Below are positions 35,128 through 47,517 of a stretch of DNA of 64,000 nt, piece by piece. The notes under the pieces were generated by a model. That model saw only the letters and a list, made by a program, of their open reading frames with translations. It was not told the DNA's origin and did no database searches. The stretch spans positions 106,996,363 to 107,060,362 of the forward strand of contig OX421961.1 in assembly GCA_949128115.1 (NCBI GenBank). Direction: 5' to 3'. Every line of letters begins with the position of its first letter. Position 1 is the first letter of the stretch. This stretch comes from Anaspis maculata. Its lineage: Eukaryota; Arthropoda; Insecta; Coleoptera; Scraptiidae. The position numbers and the translations under genes are program-made.

Positions 35128-38100
35128 CTTCAATCGCTTCACTTTGCGAGTTTCTGCACTGTCTGTCTTTAGCTCCAGTCAGTATTTGGGTGCTTTGCCT
35201 TGTCAGGATGCACTCTTCCGTCAAAAACTCGTGACACCATCATCGCTCACGCAAGGCTCCCACAGGTAACGCTGCAGGGTTTTCAGCCATACTTTGAAGA
35301 CTTATTCACGCGTCTAATAATTATGCAACGGCTTAGCAAAATTAGCGAGACAATCATGCACCATTTTGCCGGCAATTTCCATTACGTCGACTCACACTAC
35401 ACCTCAGCAAGACTTAATAACTGTAAACCCGCTGTCATAAAATCCGAAGCAAGACTTAACGTTGTTGGAAAAGCGCGCGCGCGCGCCGCCTTTCGTCTAG
35501 TTCCAACACCCTCTCCAATCTCCGACGTTTAAAACTTGCAAGTTCTCAATCTTCGTGTTAGCTTTTTAATTAGCAAACGCGCAACAAACTCGCTTCTAGT
35601 ATCACATATAGCTTTTAGTAGCAGTTTTTTTGCGCCACCGTTATAGGTAAGTATAGGTACTGGTATACTAGGTAGGCACTGCTGCAGGCAGCTTTCGCTA
35701 ACACAATTGCAACCCTATAACGCCAGGAAGGTAAACCTGCCGCTCGGATGGATGATATAAAAGCAATGGATATTATGCTTGTGCAAGAAGCAGGAAATTT
35801 TATGCTCGGCCGGACGACCATGTGCAAGAAATTGAGTTATCGGTTCGCTGGCTGGCCGCTGGTGGTGGCGGTGCAGTGGCTGTTATGCGAATCTGGGGCA
35901 AACGTGTGGTACTTGATGGACTTTATCTAATATGCATGGACAATGAACGCGGGCAAAGCTGGTGTGCCGCAGAAAGGACCATTTACATTTGTTCTCGGTG
36001 CTCTAGTGGGCTCATTCTGCCCGGTTTCAGAGACTTAAATAAGGTTCTTCCAATGCCTCCATACTCTATTCCACCGACTCGAACATCGTTACCGATTTCG
36101 GTCGAAGGCTGTAGACGAAGAAGCTATGTGACCCTTTTTCGATCGAAGAGAATTGTCCTTTTTCCCGCTTCCCCCTCAAGATATCAGTTTTCCGTTGATA
36201 TCATGCCCATATGTTGAAGGTGGAGAACTTGACGAAGTGATTGAAGACATTGTGACCAAATGTTTTTTGAGCCTGTGAACCTTCCAAATAAGTGATTTCC
36301 CCCCATTCTCAGGCATGCAAGGACATTGTACAATTGTACATTGTACTTACGCGGGCAGAAAGGAAAGGACCATTGAAATTTCCTCACTCTGTTCTGGTAG
36401 GAATGGTAGGATGATTCTGCCGGAGAATTTTGGAGAAGGTTTCCATGGCACACCACTTCGTTTCGTCGACTGACTCGACTCGAACATTGATAACATTTTG
36501 ATTGAAGGTTTAGACCGGTTGGAGTGAATTTAGCCTTTGAACTGGGTTATCCGTTTTATTACGATTTTGTGCCTCCATGTAATGAGCCAAATGAGAGAAG
36601 ACACTGTGTGAATACCCCAATGTTTTTGAAGTCATAGATCTTTTGAACCTTGTTTTCAAAGTGTCCCTCCAGAGCAGAGGGCCCACACGTTTCTGAGGTT
36701 ATGGACCTAAGTCTACTCACAGGCTTCCTCCAGTTACCGGAGGCATTGAAGCTGTGTCGCATTGAGCCAACTAGGGATTTTCTTTCTCAGTTAGTTTTTG
36801 CCTAGGGGTCGTTTGCTCAAAAGAGGAGTTCTGATCCACAGAGATTTTCATTATGTTGATAATAGTGGAGCTCTTCATAATTGGTATACCTAGATGATAT
36901 ACTCAATTAGAATGAGAAAGTAGGTATACGTTTATTAACAAGCCAAAATTAACATAACGTCGACTGATATCAATAGAGTTGAGTCAGTACGGTGTTTGCA
37001 ACACTTGTATATTGAACCGAAAGTTATGGTCCCACGTTTTCTTCAGTGTTTTGTAATCAGCTTCGCTTGAACTGGACTTCTGTTCGGGGTATCAGGCCAA
37101 ACGATATACCTTCTTGAAATCAGCATTTGAATTTGGCATTATTTGTAGATAGCTATTGATACTCGTTCCTGAATTGAAGTTTGCGTTAACAATAATGTGT
37201 TTCTTTCTTCGAAACCTGCAGTCAGGTTTGTTTGGCCTAAAAAAATGTATCGTAAGAAGGAAGTTCGAGAGCCACCAATTAGCAGGTTTCGCGGTTTCTG
37301 ATCGCGAATGCTGTTTAATTTGAGTGACAGTGACAGTTAGTCAAAAAGTTTCAGCTTTTTGGCCCAGTATTTGGTATACCTGGCGATGTACCTACGCTAC
37401 TGTCGGTCTAGCTTAGATACACGTCCAATGGCAAGCACGGATACCTTCACATACATAGTTGACAATGATCATTACATACTATTGTGTGGAATCCGTATAA
37501 CATTTTATTATCTTCGAAAGCCTGAGCAATAACAATAAAGAAAGCCCCATCATATCGATAAAGTCGTTACGGCATAAAATTACCTACTCATTTAAAGGCA
37601 ACGTACACAGCGGTGAAAATGACATTAAACAAACACTAATGATGTATGTTATAGATCCGTATCCACATGTTTTCGAGTGGAATTCCGAGTAGTCGAAACG
37701 AAAATTGGTACCTTGTGCCTTGAACACTATCATCACGCATTAATATTGCTTTATCGAATTTCCATTATCCCACTGCGGGCTCTGCTATTACTAAAAATGA
37801 TTCCTTCTTCACACGTTTGGCGGTAGATGGGCCACCGTCAGTGTTATAATTGCTGATTTAGTCTATATTGGGTAATAACGCCGAGTAACCATTTCTGTTT
37901 CAAGCACCCCGAGTCACGGAACGCTCAGAACCCCTGTTCTCAATGAGCATCGAGCAAAAAATGAAACGGAAACCAAAAACGTTCACTCGTTTTTGACTGG
38001 ACGACCACCAGTCAGTGAACTTATAGTTTAAACTTTAAACCAAGTTTAAAATAGAGCATTGTCACTTTGAGCTTCACACATTCACAGGCCACATTTTTGG

Positions 38101-39737
38101 TTCATTCATCAAGTGAAAGTGGTACCCGTACCCACACCCACCTACTGAGATAACGTTGAAGTCGAATTTAAAATTGAGAAATTAACAGAAGTAATGTTTC
38201 GAGCTTGACTTTCGGTACCGGGTTCAACTTTCATACTTCAAAAATGCTACTTTTTAGTGGAAATGTGGTATGAATACAGAGCCTACGGCTTCAAATTTAA
38301 CTTTCTTTATTGCCGCGAAGATCAAATGCGTTGAAGATCACATAATAAAATTGTTTCAAGGATAATGATGTCTGTAGCTTCCAACTTGATCATGCGTTGA
38401 CAATGTAATTGGGATATTGGGACTTCTTATTTTAAAATGAGTGGGTGATGTTATAATTATTGAAAGTGATCTAACTGAAGCCAAGTACATGTTTTACTCG
38501 GAAGCTTTCTTTGACCTACATATTCGAGGAACGAGAAATAAAGCTCAAAACTTCTCCCAATTGAATCTACAACAGGCCTATTACAGCACGTAACAAAATT
38601 CACCCTTCCTTTTCCTTCCATCCCCTTTTCTGTGTGATGATAACACAGCCCACTACCATAACCAAGAACCCAGCTTCGCTTTGCAAAATTCACGTTTTTA
38701 TTTTCAGTCACGTTTTACAACCTTGGAGGCTTATCAGAGGGACCTCTACTGTGCGCCTTTCGGCCTATACCTCTGCACACACGACTGCTAGTGCTCCTAT
38801 ACCTTTATATGGCGAATTTAACGGCGATGCTAAAAATCCTCGTCGTAATAAAATGACTTATTACATAATACGCGTTACACGTGAATCTGCAGTAAAAAGC
38901 ACATCGTGCAGGACATGTGGAGACGTGGCGGCAATAAAGCAACCCGTAACAGGACGTTCACCGCCACTCTTTCCCTCTCTTACGCTGCTTTCGGCTGTGG
39001 CGGGGGAGGGGGCATAGAGGACCTCCGCGGCGGGACGCGACAGGAACCGAGCGCGGCCGAATCGCCAAAGGGTGGCAGAAGCGGGGTGGCGGATCAATAC
39101 ACCAAGAGAGGCCTACCCGGGTTATATGATACTTTTAATAGGATTAGCAAAATTACAGAGCATCCACCGGGGTAGGTACACAGGGAAAACGCTTAATTTC
39201 CAAACAAAACGAGATCATGGGATAAAAAGCCGGATTTTTCGCAGCCAGAGCAAAGGGAGGCGCGCAGCGGAGGAGGAACCGCGTGCCAGGAAGTGAGGGC
39301 AACAGCCTCGAAATTCGCCAACAAACCCCACGACTAAACTATTCTGAACGTCATCCTAAAGGGTGGCATGGCATGCATGTTGTGCCCCACTTTTTTTCCG
39401 TCTTTTTTAGGTTTTTGCTCTGTTTTCGGTTGCTTTGACTTTGAATGCTCTGACAGTTCTCCCAGATGGCACCAGTGTAGCTGAAGTATGTAGTTGAAAA
39501 ATGACAACTGAATGTCATCACTGTCAAAGTCGTTACATCCATTTCATCAACATGACAAGACTTTTTTTTTTGTGGGAGGTCAACTAAGAAACGACGTAGA
39601 TGAGATAACGCATGAAACTCTCAAGAGTCTCAAGGATTCCATGAAATGAATATAGTAGAGAATAGAGTAGCTCTAGATTCGCCATACAAAACTAGAAGAA
39701 CATATTTACAAACAAATAAATAGAAGTATATTACTCA
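35128..39737. other. Non-coding intronic stretch with a CpG-rich island
   Basis: No exon with a recognisable domain. About 35980-36130 and 36357-36480 share loose direct similarity (AGAAAGGACCATT, CATTCTGCC, CGACTCGAACAT), suggesting an old duplication of about 370 bp. Stretch 38900-39300 is strikingly rich in CpG and GGCGG-type words. ORFs there (127 and 131 codons) have no recognised family. Confidence 0.4.
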
Positions 39738-40930
39738 TTAAAAAGCTCCTCTTGGAGCTTTAGACAAAAGGGAATCAATCTTAAATCTCTTGTTAGTCAG
39801 ATCTTCGAAGCGTCCGACGACCTGACACAGTTTGTTATAACATTTTATGCCCATGTAGCTTGGGTTGTTTTGACCAACAGCTAGTCGCAAGTAACTCTGT
39901 TGGAGTTCTGTTTTGTGTCTCGTATTATGACAGTGAATGTCCTGCCTCCAGGTCAAATTTGGGCGGTCTCTTATGAGTTGGACAATGGACAACCCGGTTT
40001 ATGTATAATGTTGCAAGAGGCATGATCCGAAGTTGTTTGAAAAATTCGCGGCAAGACAAGCTATCGGAGCATGCCCCCGTCATCGCCACCACCCTGACAA
40101 TTTTCTTCTGCATTATGAACACTCGGCGGGCCCCATGTGCCATTCCCCAGAAAACCAACCCGTATGACAACACAGACTGCACCAGTCCAAAGTATACGAC
40201 CTTAAAGATCTCACAGGTCACAGTTGCATCGAGATTTTTCATTAAATACCTATTACAATTACATATAGCTTAGAGCTTAGTTTGGCCGTAACGTAGTCCG
40301 TATGTTTGGACCAAGTCAGTTTTTGAACCATGCGAGCTCCCAAAAAACTCGTCGAGACCACCCCACGTAACGACCCGCCATCCAGCCCCCTCAGCAACAA
40401 ACTTGACTCTGTTGATTTGTTCTTCACATGAAATTCAAGGATCACAGATTTGGATATGTTCAGGGAGACCCCATTTGTCTGACACAGCTCTTCACCTTTA
40501 CGATGCGTTCGCGTGAAATGTCTGCCGCCCTCTCCCGACTCTCCGCCGTGACAATTATAGTGGTGTCACCGGCGTAGAGTATTGTCTAAATCGTTCATAA
40601 ACACCTTGAACAGAGACGGCGAGAGAACGGACCCCTGCGGTGTTCCCACCCGCGGCAAGACTTCTTGTCTGCAAGAACGCATCCCACCAACTTCCACGAC
40701 CTGTACCTCATCCGACAAATATGACGATACCCACAAATTAGCCACTCCTCTGATTCCCTCAGGATCCAACTAACTTAGTAAGAGCTTGTGGTCAACAGTC
40801 AAAAGCCCTGGTCATATCAAAGAACAGCCCCAGTACGTGATGTTTCTGATCTAATCACTCGTACATGTGATCCAAAGCCTCGATTAGAGCAGTTTGGTAT
40901 ATCGTTCCTGCCTAAACTAAACCTTCGCTT
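39738..40930 (-). pseudogene. Decayed non-LTR retrotransposon (LINE), reverse transcriptase to 3' end
   Basis: On the minus strand the pieces appear in the right order for a Jockey/CR1-type RT: FFDMTRAFD (motif A, about 40820) followed at once by a frameshift; then the 67-codon ORF 40566-40769 with GTPQGSVLSPSLF (about 40605-40650). Next come a frame change and a deletion, with YAGDTTIIV (about 40560) where YADD is expected; and ORFs 40242-40445, 39925-40242 and 39738-39992 covering the thumb and C-terminal part, including HGARRVFIMQKKIVRV. At least three frameshifts, a changed catalytic box and a missing 5' half (endonuclease) show that it is dead. The 5' truncation near 40930 is typical of LINE insertion. 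Confidence 0.88.
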
Positions 40931-41050
40931 CCAAAAATGTGTTGAGTCTACCTACAATTAAAACAAAATTCGAACACTCTGGCAAACTGGCACTTCAATG
41001 CTATAGGCCTACAACTATTGTTGGCATCGCATTTATCGTCCTTGTGCTTA

Positions 41051-41493
41051 TACCGTGTGATCCAAAACATTCCGAATTGGGGTAGGCTGTGCCCTGGGGC
41101 CTTATTTCTAAAAGGAAGCGTTCATCAGGCGATAGCGGTACAGCCAATCACAGCCCTGGTTGTCTAGCAAATTCGCATGTGAACGGATCACATCCTTTCT
41201 AGAAATTAGGGCCCCTGGCGAAAGGTAGCTTTACATCCCGGAATTTGACCATGTCACAGCCCATAGCCATTCTCATTTACCTGGGATCCTCGGGGCGCAG
41301 ATTCACCTATATTGGCGCCATCGCCAATCCCAACCCTAGCCAGCCCGATCGATAAGCGCTCCTCTGGTTAAACAGCCAACTGAACCAGTGAGTTTAGTCT
41401 ATGGGGATAACCTGCGCACGAGCTGCGAGTAAAGGAAACCGCCTATATGAGAAGGTTTATACCCCAATTCGGAGTGATTTGGATCACACGGTA
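41051..41493. mobile_element. TIR element, about 440 bp, TA-type ends TACCGTGTGATCC
   Basis: TATACCGTGTGATCCAAA at the left recurs inverted at the right (TTTGGATCACACGGTATA), together with CCGAATTGGGGT and its inverse. It carries a smaller nested MITE at 41097-41214. Its right end overlaps the 3' end of the ORF 41443-41922. Confidence 0.75.
41097..41214. mobile_element. Nested MITE, 118 bp, ends GGGCC(C)TWATTTCTARAA
   Basis: GGGCCTTATTTCTAAAAGGA and its inverse (TCCTTTCTAGAAATTAGGGC) are flanked by CTG on both sides (41094-41096 and 41215-41217). It sits inside the element 41051-41493. The 3-bp duplication and GGG start are compatible with PIF/Harbinger-like MITEs, although CTG is not the usual TWA. 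Confidence 0.65.
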
Positions 41494-41922
41494 TATTGGC
41501 ACAATTTTCGACGTCTTTAGGGCGTTCGGATATACGCCCTCTATATGAAGCTTTTGTTTATTATTGACCGATTTAAAAACACAAAATTTTGACAAATGTT
41601 TTGTGCAAAGAAAAAATGCAACGCCTGCGTGAATATCCTCAATATACTGTTCGCAATAAAACTGTTGTGTTGTAAGTGCCTCCAATTTATGGCGGTCATT
41701 TCGATTTAACTGTATTTTTTCATCAATGATCAAGTTTGAAACTTCCGGCGCGCGTACAAATAAGAACAATCCAAAAGTTTCTTCCCTCATTTTTGGAACA
41801 AAACAGAAATTGCGTTTGCTCGTTCTTTGTACGCAGGAAAGGCAGCATGTACTCAACCACAATTCGCTTTGCGTATAAACCCCATTTAGATGTCTAGAGC
41901 GCCATCTGATTAGCATATTCAT
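41443..41922 (-). pseudogene. 159-codon ORF with weak THAP-like features
   Basis: The frame is open from 41922 to 41443. The last 17 or so codons lie in the TIR element 41051-41493, so the original 3' end is lost. A C-x2-H arrangement (CTKH) followed at a distance by KLHIEGVYPNA, and an upstream cysteine pair (CCLSC) before an FVP motif, recall the THAP zinc finger (C..C...C-x2-H, then an AVPTY-like box). Spacing between the first cysteines and the C-x2-H is longer than usual and the central Trp is not obvious. THAP is thus a weak suggestion; the frame could be a damaged exon of a transposase or host THAP protein. Confidence 0.3.
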
Positions 41923-43376
41923 GGCTTATTGCGGCTTATTGTCAATTTTCAAAGACAGAGCTGGCTGAAAAATTACCGCTTTTCCAATAATAAAAGCCCA
42001 ATAATGGTGGATACACAACAACGACCGACACTAGAAACGGTAACATTTTTTACGGCCCAGCCGGTTCGAATTGAAACCAATATCCGTGCAGCGCTATTAA
42101 ATGCAAATGAATGTTTAAACCAACTGTTGCAGACGATACAGGTGTGGGAGCTTTAGCTTTTACAAAGGGGGCTGCTATATGCGGCGACCATATAAGAACG
42201 GTAAGAAAACAACAACAACAACAACGACAACGGCTGCGCCATCAGGAAGGCCGTCTGGAAATTTATGTTTTTTCCGGGAGAGAACCGCCGCGCGATAAAT
42301 CCGGATTATGTCACGTGTGGTCGAAAGGATTTCCAAGACAATAATTACAGTTTGGATGATGATGATGGGGGATTGGGGTTCGGTATGGGGGTGCGATAAG
42401 CCGCACACCTAGTGGACACAAACACGGAAGGAAGGATAAGAGAAAACGAAGCTCGGACTCGGCTTGAAATGTCTGGCTAGAAATCAAACGATTTCTTTTA
42501 TTTTAGCGCATCAGTTAAACCCCCTGATCCTATCACTAGATACTTAGTTTTCAGATCCTGCAATGTCAGAAGTTCGAATTGAATGTCATTGATAATCTGA
42601 GGTTTCAGAAATAAAAATCAGATCCTTATAATTTCAAAGTTTGCCAAAAGCTTCAAGTACTATTACTCGTTCTTTCCTCGATAGATCAACAGATAAAAGT
42701 CAAAATCACATCAAGATCAATGTGATATGAAGCTTGCAGTTGGATTAATCACGTTTACGAGCACCAAATGAAATCCGAAACATTGTCCTTGCATTGCATT
42801 AGGTAGGGTACAGCATCAAAGTTAATTGATTGCACTCGTAAAAAACCGGCAGTAATGAACCATAATAAAAAGCAACAAATATACAAAGTTATGGCAGGTA
42901 TAAAAAAACCAATCAAAGCTAATTTGTCGAGAAAAGCTCCAATTACAACAGCATAAGTCATCTGGCACGGCTACAATAATTAGTTTCTTTATCGTCCGTC
43001 AGTTGCAGTATATTCGATTCGGCTTTTGATCTTTCAAGTCCATCACCTCCAGCGTTTAACCTTTTGCATGCCACAAATTCTCGAAACCTGATGTCATAAT
43101 AAACAAAATCGCCCCCGGTCATCATCATGATGGCGTTGCGTTGCGAACACACAACACAACCAGGAAGTCAGCAGCCGCATACACAGCCAACCCCAATCCA
43201 GAACGATCAAGTATTTAAAACTCGAGCAGAAAATAATGACCGCCTTCAGCTCCCCGCAATTAACACTTATCGAACGCAAAATACACAACAATTAAACTTG
43301 AGTGTGTGCGGAGCGCCTGCTATTTGCATAATGGGTGTCGTGCGAGAACTTCGAAGACACGGCAATAATAGTATAT
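41923..43376. other. Non-coding stretch
   Basis: No gene is seen. A short CAA/ACA-rich tract (AACAACAACAACAACGACAAC) occurs near 42210. Two CAAT-rich and several TAATTA words are present. Confidence 0.4.
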
Positions 43377-43494
43377 TATATACCAAGGTTGAGAAAGTAT
43401 TATTATAGCTGAAGCGCCAGTTTAGATCCCGAAGCGCAGCTGAGGGATATAAGGCGCTGAAGCTATAATAATTTTCTCGACCGTGGTTTATATA
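43377..43494. repeat. 118-bp inverted repeat (hairpin or MITE)
   Basis: TTATAGCTGAAGCGCC at the left recurs inverted as GGCGCTGAAGCTATAA, with outer arms GGTTGAGAAAGTATTA and TAATTTTCTCGACC, then TATATA at both ends. The loop contains CGAAGCGCAGCTGAGGGAT. It is either a TA-flanked MITE or a structured RNA hairpin. Confidence 0.7.
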
Positions 43495-46400
43495 GAATTT
43501 TTTTTACTACTTGAAAATCGCCATCCCAGTTGAGGAACAGGTTAATAATGATGTACTTCACGGCTAGTAGTGAAAAAAAGTACCTTGTATACGTGGGTAC
43601 TGTTATACTCTGTTACTACCCGAGGTGTTTTTTATTACTTTAATTGACAAATCGTGAAGCGAATTACATACATTGTCGATCACACATTGTAGGGTAATAA
43701 AATTGAAGTAGACACGAGTTGAAAGGGCGTAACAATAACAATAACCCCTTAACACTAATTCGGCCAGCTGAGTAGTGTGTACCTACCGGTGTGTAGGTAT
43801 GTATAGGCAAAATTGACGTGTCTTGCCTTTCCGTAAAACAACAGGTTGTAAAAAATCGACAACGCACGACGACGAGGAGGTAAATAACATTCCGGCGAGG
43901 GGCAGGTATTCCAGTAGAGTCCATAAATTACAACAATGGATTGTAAACAAGTTACGACACGCATTAATAAATTATTATAGTTGGCCTATCGCGCTTGTTT
44001 CACCCTCGTTAGCATGGGCGCGCGCACAGCACGCTGTGCGGTTTTCGTATGTTCGAGACGTCATTTTGGGCGGCCTTAATGTCATAATTATTACTACCTC
44101 GGTGTAGGTATGTATGTATAGTTTACGCTTACGCTCACTTGAACAATCGCATAACACAATAATGAAAGGGTTTTGTGTGTATGTGTGGGACGTGGGTCGC
44201 ATAATAGGCGAGGTGTACGGTGTACCTATACAATTCTACTTGAGCTGACCTATTATTGCCGTAGAGCTGTATGGTAGTATGGTCTTGGCCCATACTTTTG
44301 TGGCCTCATTTCAGCCAAGTCGCTGAAATAAATAGAGGAAGTTGTATAAGACGGAAGGGATGTGACAGCCAAGGGTTAAGGACTTTAACTGCAACATGTG
44401 AAAATATTATGAGGCATTCAACGCAACTCTACGATAGGCTCTGCCACTAACGCAATCGCTTATACTTGATTGGCACTAGGCGGTCTGCAGGAGAATTGCT
44501 TTCAAGAACTGTGCTCAAAATTCTCTGGTTTTCTTCGGCCGAAACATGGTCGAAAACTGGCGTTTCAAAGCATATTATTCAAAAACAGATTCAGCAGCTC
44601 ACACTATTCATCAGTCGAAAAGATTGTCCGGAGACGAAACACTGCTCCAGCTGATGCAACGTGCATCCTTATTCGGTACGTATCGAATAGAAGCATTGTG
44701 AATTTTTTCAATAATTCTCCCTTCTTTATCAGCTTTTATAACTCCCATCCCTTCGCCAGACTATCCAGGCCTCGGACCAACGCGTGCACACGTTACTCCG
44801 CACAAAGCACTTAGTTGGTGAACTAATCACGAGTTACGACGATTGGGTCGGTCTAAGCCCAGCCGTGATGAACCGGACCATGGGTAACCGGACCATGTTT
44901 TCCAGAAAAGGATCAAGATCAAGCATCAAGCGATACACCCCAACATGTTCAGACCGTTCAACTGTAGAAATCCTAATTGCTTTGTTTCTTGTGCCTTAGT
45001 ACTTTTCTGAATAATAGGCCGATTACATGTAGGGGGCGCTTGTGTATGAGTTGGTGTTTACTGTCAATAGTGTGGATGGCTGACGTCCAAAGACTCTCGC
45101 TCACTTGTCATCGCTGTCACCTGTGATCTGTGCCTGACTATAAAAATCGAAAATGCCCATCGAAAAATCGATTGCAAGGCAGTTATGACATAAACCCGGT
45201 AATATAATCACATACCACATCATAACAATCACAAATACACGTTAATAGTAAAGAAAACACACATGGCATTTTTATCGGTCTGTCACTAGAGCTACCAACT
45301 TAATCGTCGCACCAAACCAAATGTTCCTAAATACTGTAATCTCCCAACCCACCCCTATTATAAAAATAAATATTCCCCAAAGAAGAAGAAGAATCCCCTT
45401 TAAGTTGAAGACTTAGGTTGGCCAATCGTGTTCGTCTAGTGGTGTTTGTTAGGACTTTAGTTGTGTTGTAGTTACCCAAGGTAGTACAGGTAAGTGAAGG
45501 CTTGGAAATGAAACAAAGAGACTTCAAATTAACAAAGAACAATTTTATTCCAAAGGCAAATATCTCGACTCATGTGCAATCATGCAATATCAATTCAATT
45601 ATCCCACCCTTCCACTATTTGAAATGCAGTGTGTAAGCCACTGATGCAGAGAGAACGAGAGAAAGACGAGAGAGAGTGTCGCTCTCGCTAGAACAGATCA
45701 TATTAGTTCCATGAACCTAGATTGTTGAGGAACCTGTATAGCGGAAACAGGACGGCAGAACAAAGTGTGAGTATCGTCGGTACATCACTTGGCGCGAAGG
45801 GAAAGAAGAGGGAGACAAAAGCTTATTAGTAAGTTCTACTGTGACCTAAATTGACGAGGGATCTGTAGAGGGAATAGAGACGAGTTTGGCCAAGCACAGG
45901 CTCTTTTGCACAGATCCCTGCTGCCGAAAGAAGAAAAGAGAACAGTGTTGCATATCCGGATGTCTTTTAATTGTACCATAATAAAACATGGCAATAAAAT
46001 ATCAAAAATAAACCCAATAATCATGGTCAATGAAATCATCAACAATTATTTACCATAATAAATACCACAACATGACTCAATGTAAATCAACAATATCAAA
46101 AACCCATGGTCTCAACAGTTGAAGACGTATATTAATTCATCAGATAACTAAGTAAGGAAAGATATCTTCTCTCACGAGATGCCCTTCTCTTACAGGACAC
46201 GACAGCAAGTAAAAATATCCGTTGTGCCAGATATCTCTGTCTCACAGGACTCAGGCATGAATATAGAAGACAGTCGATCAGTGTAATATGTGTCATAGTA
46301 AACAAAAGTATGAAGACATCATTGAAGCAATTCAACTCAGACTGAGAAGAATAAAACAACCATGTACATCAGACAGCATACCTCGGAGCTCTGAGAACCA

Positions 46401-47382
46401 TGTCACCTGTTCTACAGGTCATCGCTTTGTTGTCTCGCTAGACCCTGGCTCTCGTGATAGCTCGGCCGCAGGGCATCTGGAAATCTTGTGGCGACATCGT
46501 TCTACTCTTTTGTCTCTCTCAAGCCCACACAGCAGTGACCCACACGCTACGTGTATTCCCTTGCTCCCCTTATGAATCTCCCGTTAATTGTTATAATAAT
46601 TGACTTTTACGTGACAGGAATCAAAGCAACTGAGTAACTTATCTTCAAGCATTCTAAAGGCACGGCAGCTGTACTCTGGAAGTCTCCTACAACGGAATAG
46701 ACTTGTATCTTCTCTTTACTAAGCTCTGGAGCGTGGAAATACCAATATCTCTTCTGTTCTTCTCCCAGACATCTGCCGACTTTTTCTCTACCTTTCAACT
46801 TCCCGTTCCTTGACGACGCACCCCTCTTTTCAGGTGTATTACCAAAGCTCACGATGTTTTATGTTTAATTCTTCATAGGCTAAAGAGCCGGTCGATTCAA
46901 ATACCAAATCTCCAACCTGTCGGCGAAGACGTAAACTTGATTGCAAGATCGAAGAAAAAATTGCAGCATTCTCATGAATTTGTATATACCTGAATTGTGT
47001 AGGTACCTAGGTAAACTTGACTTTTTCCAGGAAAGCTTCGAAACCAAATGGTCCCAATACTCCCAATGTAAAAGTCGTCAATTACATTATCAGAGCTCAT
47101 TTGAAAGTTTATTTGACCTGAATTGGCTTATGGGTGAAAAAGTTGATGAAAATGCATTTTCTATAATCAGGAAAACTCAAAAACGCAAGTCTGAGTCGCA
47201 AATTCTTACACTGAAAACGAATGCAATCTTTCCTCTGAATTTGCTTGACTGGGAGTCACATCCGATATCAATAATTTGAGCCAGGTCTCAATATGCCAGG
47301 CTGGCCATTTTTCTACATACTAGAAAAATGTCTGGAAATTGAGAAAAAATATTGGTAAATGTTCAAGAACTGATTAGGTTTC
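43495..47382. other. Non-coding intronic stretch
   Basis: No recognisable coding exon. Local features are GTAGGTATGTATAG-type words (43780-43805, 44100-44120), a direct repeat GAACCGGACCATGG / TAACCGGACCATG at 44869-44897, and an AGAGAGAGTGTCGCTCTCGC hairpin near 45665-45690. Confidence 0.4.
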
Positions 47383-47384
47383 TA

Positions 47385-47515
47385 CCGGGTGTTTATAAAC
47401 GTTTGTTATCATATCGCCTTTGGAATCTCCTATCACTCTTTCAAATCGTGCCTTTCACTGCGACTTTTGGCCTGACCAAAGCCTGCCGCGATCACAGACG
47501 TTTATAAACACCCGG
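47385..47515. mobile_element. 131-bp MITE copy 2
   Basis: Ends CCGGGTGTTTATAAAC / GTTTATAAACACCCGG with TA at 47383-47384 and 47516-47517. It is the reverse-oriented sibling of 34348-34478, sharing the internal words TTTGGCCTGACC, ATCACAGACG and GCCTTTGGAATC. Confidence 0.92.
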
Positions 47516-47517
47516 TA

